64,000 nucleotides of DNA from Alphaproteobacteria bacterium (lineage in GTDB: Bacteria > Pseudomonadota > Alphaproteobacteria > Caulobacterales > Hyphomonadaceae): assembly GCA_018222605.1 (NCBI GenBank), contig JAAEZZ010000008.1:124001-188000 (forward strand), written 5' to 3'. Below the pieces are notes generated by a model. It was given only the letters and a program-made list of their open reading frames with translations, did no database searches and was not told where the DNA came from. Positions 62,782 through 64,000 of the stretch are shown one piece after another. The stretch's first letter is position 1; each line of letters opens with the position of its first letter. Made by a program: the position numbers and the translations under genes.

Positions 62782-63854
62782 GACAGCCCTCCGCTGACAC
62801 TCGGCGTGGCCCATGGCGCAAAGCCGTAATGGCGGGTCCATTGCGGGTCCGCTTCAAAATACGGGCGCAAATCCGGCATGCCGTATTTCAGCATGGCCAG
62901 GCGGTCGACGCCCATACCGAAGGCAAAGCCCTGATACTCTTTCGGGTCGATGCCGCAATTGCGCAGCACATTCGGGTGCACCATGCCGGAGCCGAGGATC
63001 TCCATCCAGCTATCGCCGGCGCCGATCTCGATCGTCTCGCCCTTGCGGGTATATTTCACATCCATCTCGGCAGACGGCTCGGTGAACGGGAAGAAGTGTG
63101 GGCGGAACCGTGCCTCCACTTCGTCCACCTCGAAGAAGGCTTTCACGAAGTCGATCAGGCAGCCTTTGAGGTGGCCCATATGCGTGTTCTTCTCGATCAC
63201 GAGGCCTTCGACCTGGTGGAACATCGGCGTGTGCGTCGCGTCCCAGTCATTCCGGTAAACCCGGCCCGGCGCAATGATGCGGATCGGCGGCTTCTGGGTC
63301 ATCATGGTGCGGATCTGCACCGGCGATGTATGCGTGCGCAGAACCTTGGCATCATCCCCTTCCAGCGCCTTCATGAAGAAGGTGTCGTGCGTCTCGCGCG
63401 CCGGGTGGCCTTCGGGGAAGTTCAGCGCCGTGAAATTGTGCCAATCGTCTTCCATGTCCGGGCCTTCGGCCACAGCAAAGCCCATATCGCCAAAGATCGC
63501 CGCGATCTCTTCAAACACCTGCATCACGGGGTGCAGCGCGCCAGCCTTCGGGCCCGGCGCCGGCGGCAGGGAGAGGTCGACCTTCTCGCGGGCCAGTTGG
63601 GCTTCCAGCGCAGCGGCTTCCAGTGTTTCCTTGCGGGTGCGGATGGCCTCATCAACGCGCGTTTTCAGCGCATTCAGCTTCGGCCCCATTTCCTTGCGCT
63701 CTTCCGGGCTCATGCCGCCCAGCTGCTTCATCAGACCGGACACGCGGCCCTTCTTGCCAAGCTCCGCCACGCGGACGTCTTCAAGCGTGCCGAGATCACC
63801 GGCAGACTCGATTGACGCGAGGGCTTCTTTTTCAATCGTATTGATATCGGACAC
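62778..63854 (-). CDS. pheS: Phenylalanyl-tRNA synthetase alpha subunit
   Basis: 358 residues, normal length. The N-terminal coiled coil is about 1-90; [19 protein letters not shown] and [12 protein letters not shown], then [19 protein letters not shown], are the class II motif 2 area and [16 protein letters not shown] is motif 3. GTG at 63854 is the start with AAGGGA upstream, giving the usual [12 protein letters not shown]-terminus; a longer frame to 63959 runs into the terminator hairpin. Confidence 0.95.
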   Translation of the reverse strand: MSDINTIEKEALASIESAGDLGTLEDVRVAELGKKGRVSGLMKQLGGMSPEERKEMGPKLNALKTRVDEAIRTRKETLEAAALEAQLAREKVDLSLPPAPGPKAGALHPVMQVFEEIAAIFGDMGFAVAEGPDMEDDWHNFTALNFPEGHPARETHDTFFMKALEGDDAKVLRTHTSPVQIRTMMTQKPPIRIIAPGRVYRNDWDATHTPMFHQVEGLVIEKNTHMGHLKGCLIDFVKAFFEVDEVEARFRPHFFPFTEPSAEMDVKYTRKGETIEIGAGDSWMEILGSGMVHPNVLRNCGIDPKEYQGFAFGMGVDRLAMLKYGMPDLRPYFEADPQWTRHYGFAPWATPSVSGGLS

Positions 63855-63927
63855 GGGGGAAATTCCCTTTTCTGTTCGCGCGGGCTTTTTAGGCGCTTCG
63901 AAGCAGGTTGCAAACGCCCTTAAAGAA

Positions 63928-63954
63928 AAAGCCCGGCTTTGAGGGCCGGGCTTT
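63928..63954 (-). terminator. Rho-independent terminator between rplT and pheS
   Basis: On the minus strand AAAGCCCGGC pairs with GCCGGGCTTT over a 7-nt loop, followed by a T-rich tail. It separates rplT from pheS, although leaky read-through or attenuation of pheS is possible. Confidence 0.8.
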
Positions 63955-63977
63955 GTCACTTGTGCCTTGATGGCAAG

Positions 63978-64000
63978 TTAAGCGAGGGCAGCCTTGGCCT
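63978..64000 (-). CDS. rplT: 3' end of rplT (ribosomal protein L20), partial
   Basis: Only seven codons plus a partial one are seen, ending AKAALA with TAA. This is the usual L20 C-terminus, and rplT commonly precedes pheS in bacteria. The assignment rests on this position and very few residues. Confidence 0.55.

Noticed and set aside
1..64000. tRNA, rRNA, CRISPR array, prophage or insertion sequence
   Set aside because: No cloverleaf, regularly spaced repeat, transposase or phage gene was found on reading both strands; a tool-based search (tRNAscan, CRISPR finder) would be the decisive check.

Overview
The window looks like an ordinary stretch of chromosome from an alphaproteobacterium, most likely of the Caulobacterales/Hyphomonadaceae type. 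Supporting this are a class I (archaeal-type) lysyl-tRNA synthetase, a CC0125/CC1285-family lipoprotein, an HU protein with a lysine/alanine tail, a speF-like leader in front of a group IV ornithine decarboxylase, 7-1-7 Fur boxes, a high-GC base composition and many small lipoproteins. The genus is an inference. No tRNA, rRNA, CRISPR array, prophage or insertion sequence is visible, and gene density is high on both strands.

Layout. 1-3.9 kb: the 3' end of a receiver-domain protein, then a DUF6607-like lipoprotein and a heme-type TonB-dependent receptor diverging from a promoter region with two Fur boxes. 3.9-4.8 kb: the only long gene-free stretch, filled with palindromic repeats. 4.8-13.8 kb: ATP-dependent DNA ligase, HU protein, TspO-like membrane protein, two MscS channels, a frameshifted membrane protein, lipoproteins, an SDR reductase and a short CoaA-like kinase. 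13.8-17.7 kb: a co-directional TetR, HSL esterase, quinone oxidoreductase and second MDR dehydrogenase. 17.7-25.1 kb: DUF6498 membrane protein, M23 lipoprotein, flavin monooxygenase, two coupled hotdog thioesterases, a serine hydrolase and a polytopic GT-C-like membrane protein. 25.1-35.7 kb: RsiV-like lipoprotein, PutA, a GT4 glycosyltransferase, PstS, ornithine decarboxylase with its RNA leader, glutamate racemase and a PhoR-like kinase. 35.8-41.8 kb: a complete tripartite RND efflux operon with a perfect palindrome on its promoter. 41.9-49.2 kb: M13 peptidase, PilZ protein, dodecin-like protein, glutathione peroxidase, thiolase, DUF2332 protein and serine hydrolase. 49.2-55.3 kb: an Lrp regulator divergent from a fused indolepyruvate ferredoxin oxidoreductase, a lipoprotein and class I LysRS. 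55.4-59.3 kb: a small XRE regulator with a membrane partner, TetR divergent from an O-methyltransferase, Fur-boxed bfd followed by bfr, and a potassium channel. 59.3-64 kb: pheT, a membrane protein, an ASCH protein, pheS and the last codons of rplT.

Themes. Iron handling occurs at both ends of the window: a heme-type receptor under Fur boxes at 1.6 kb, and a bfd/bfr storage-release pair with Fur boxes at 57.5 kb. Lipid and hydrophobic-substrate metabolism recurs (SDR dienoyl-CoA reductase, MDR enzymes, HSL esterase, FMO, two thioesterases, thiolase). Envelope functions are common (MscS channels, RND pump, M23 and M13 peptidases, glycosyltransferases, many lipoproteins). I did not find an obviously new multi-gene system. 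The observations most worth following up are the bfd promoter that appears to fire directly onto its start codon, the speF-like leader that overlaps the ornithine decarboxylase ribosome-binding site, the perfect palindromes in front of the RND operon and the XRE pair, the seven-T frameshift at 10444-10450, and the insertion of two genes between pheS and pheT.
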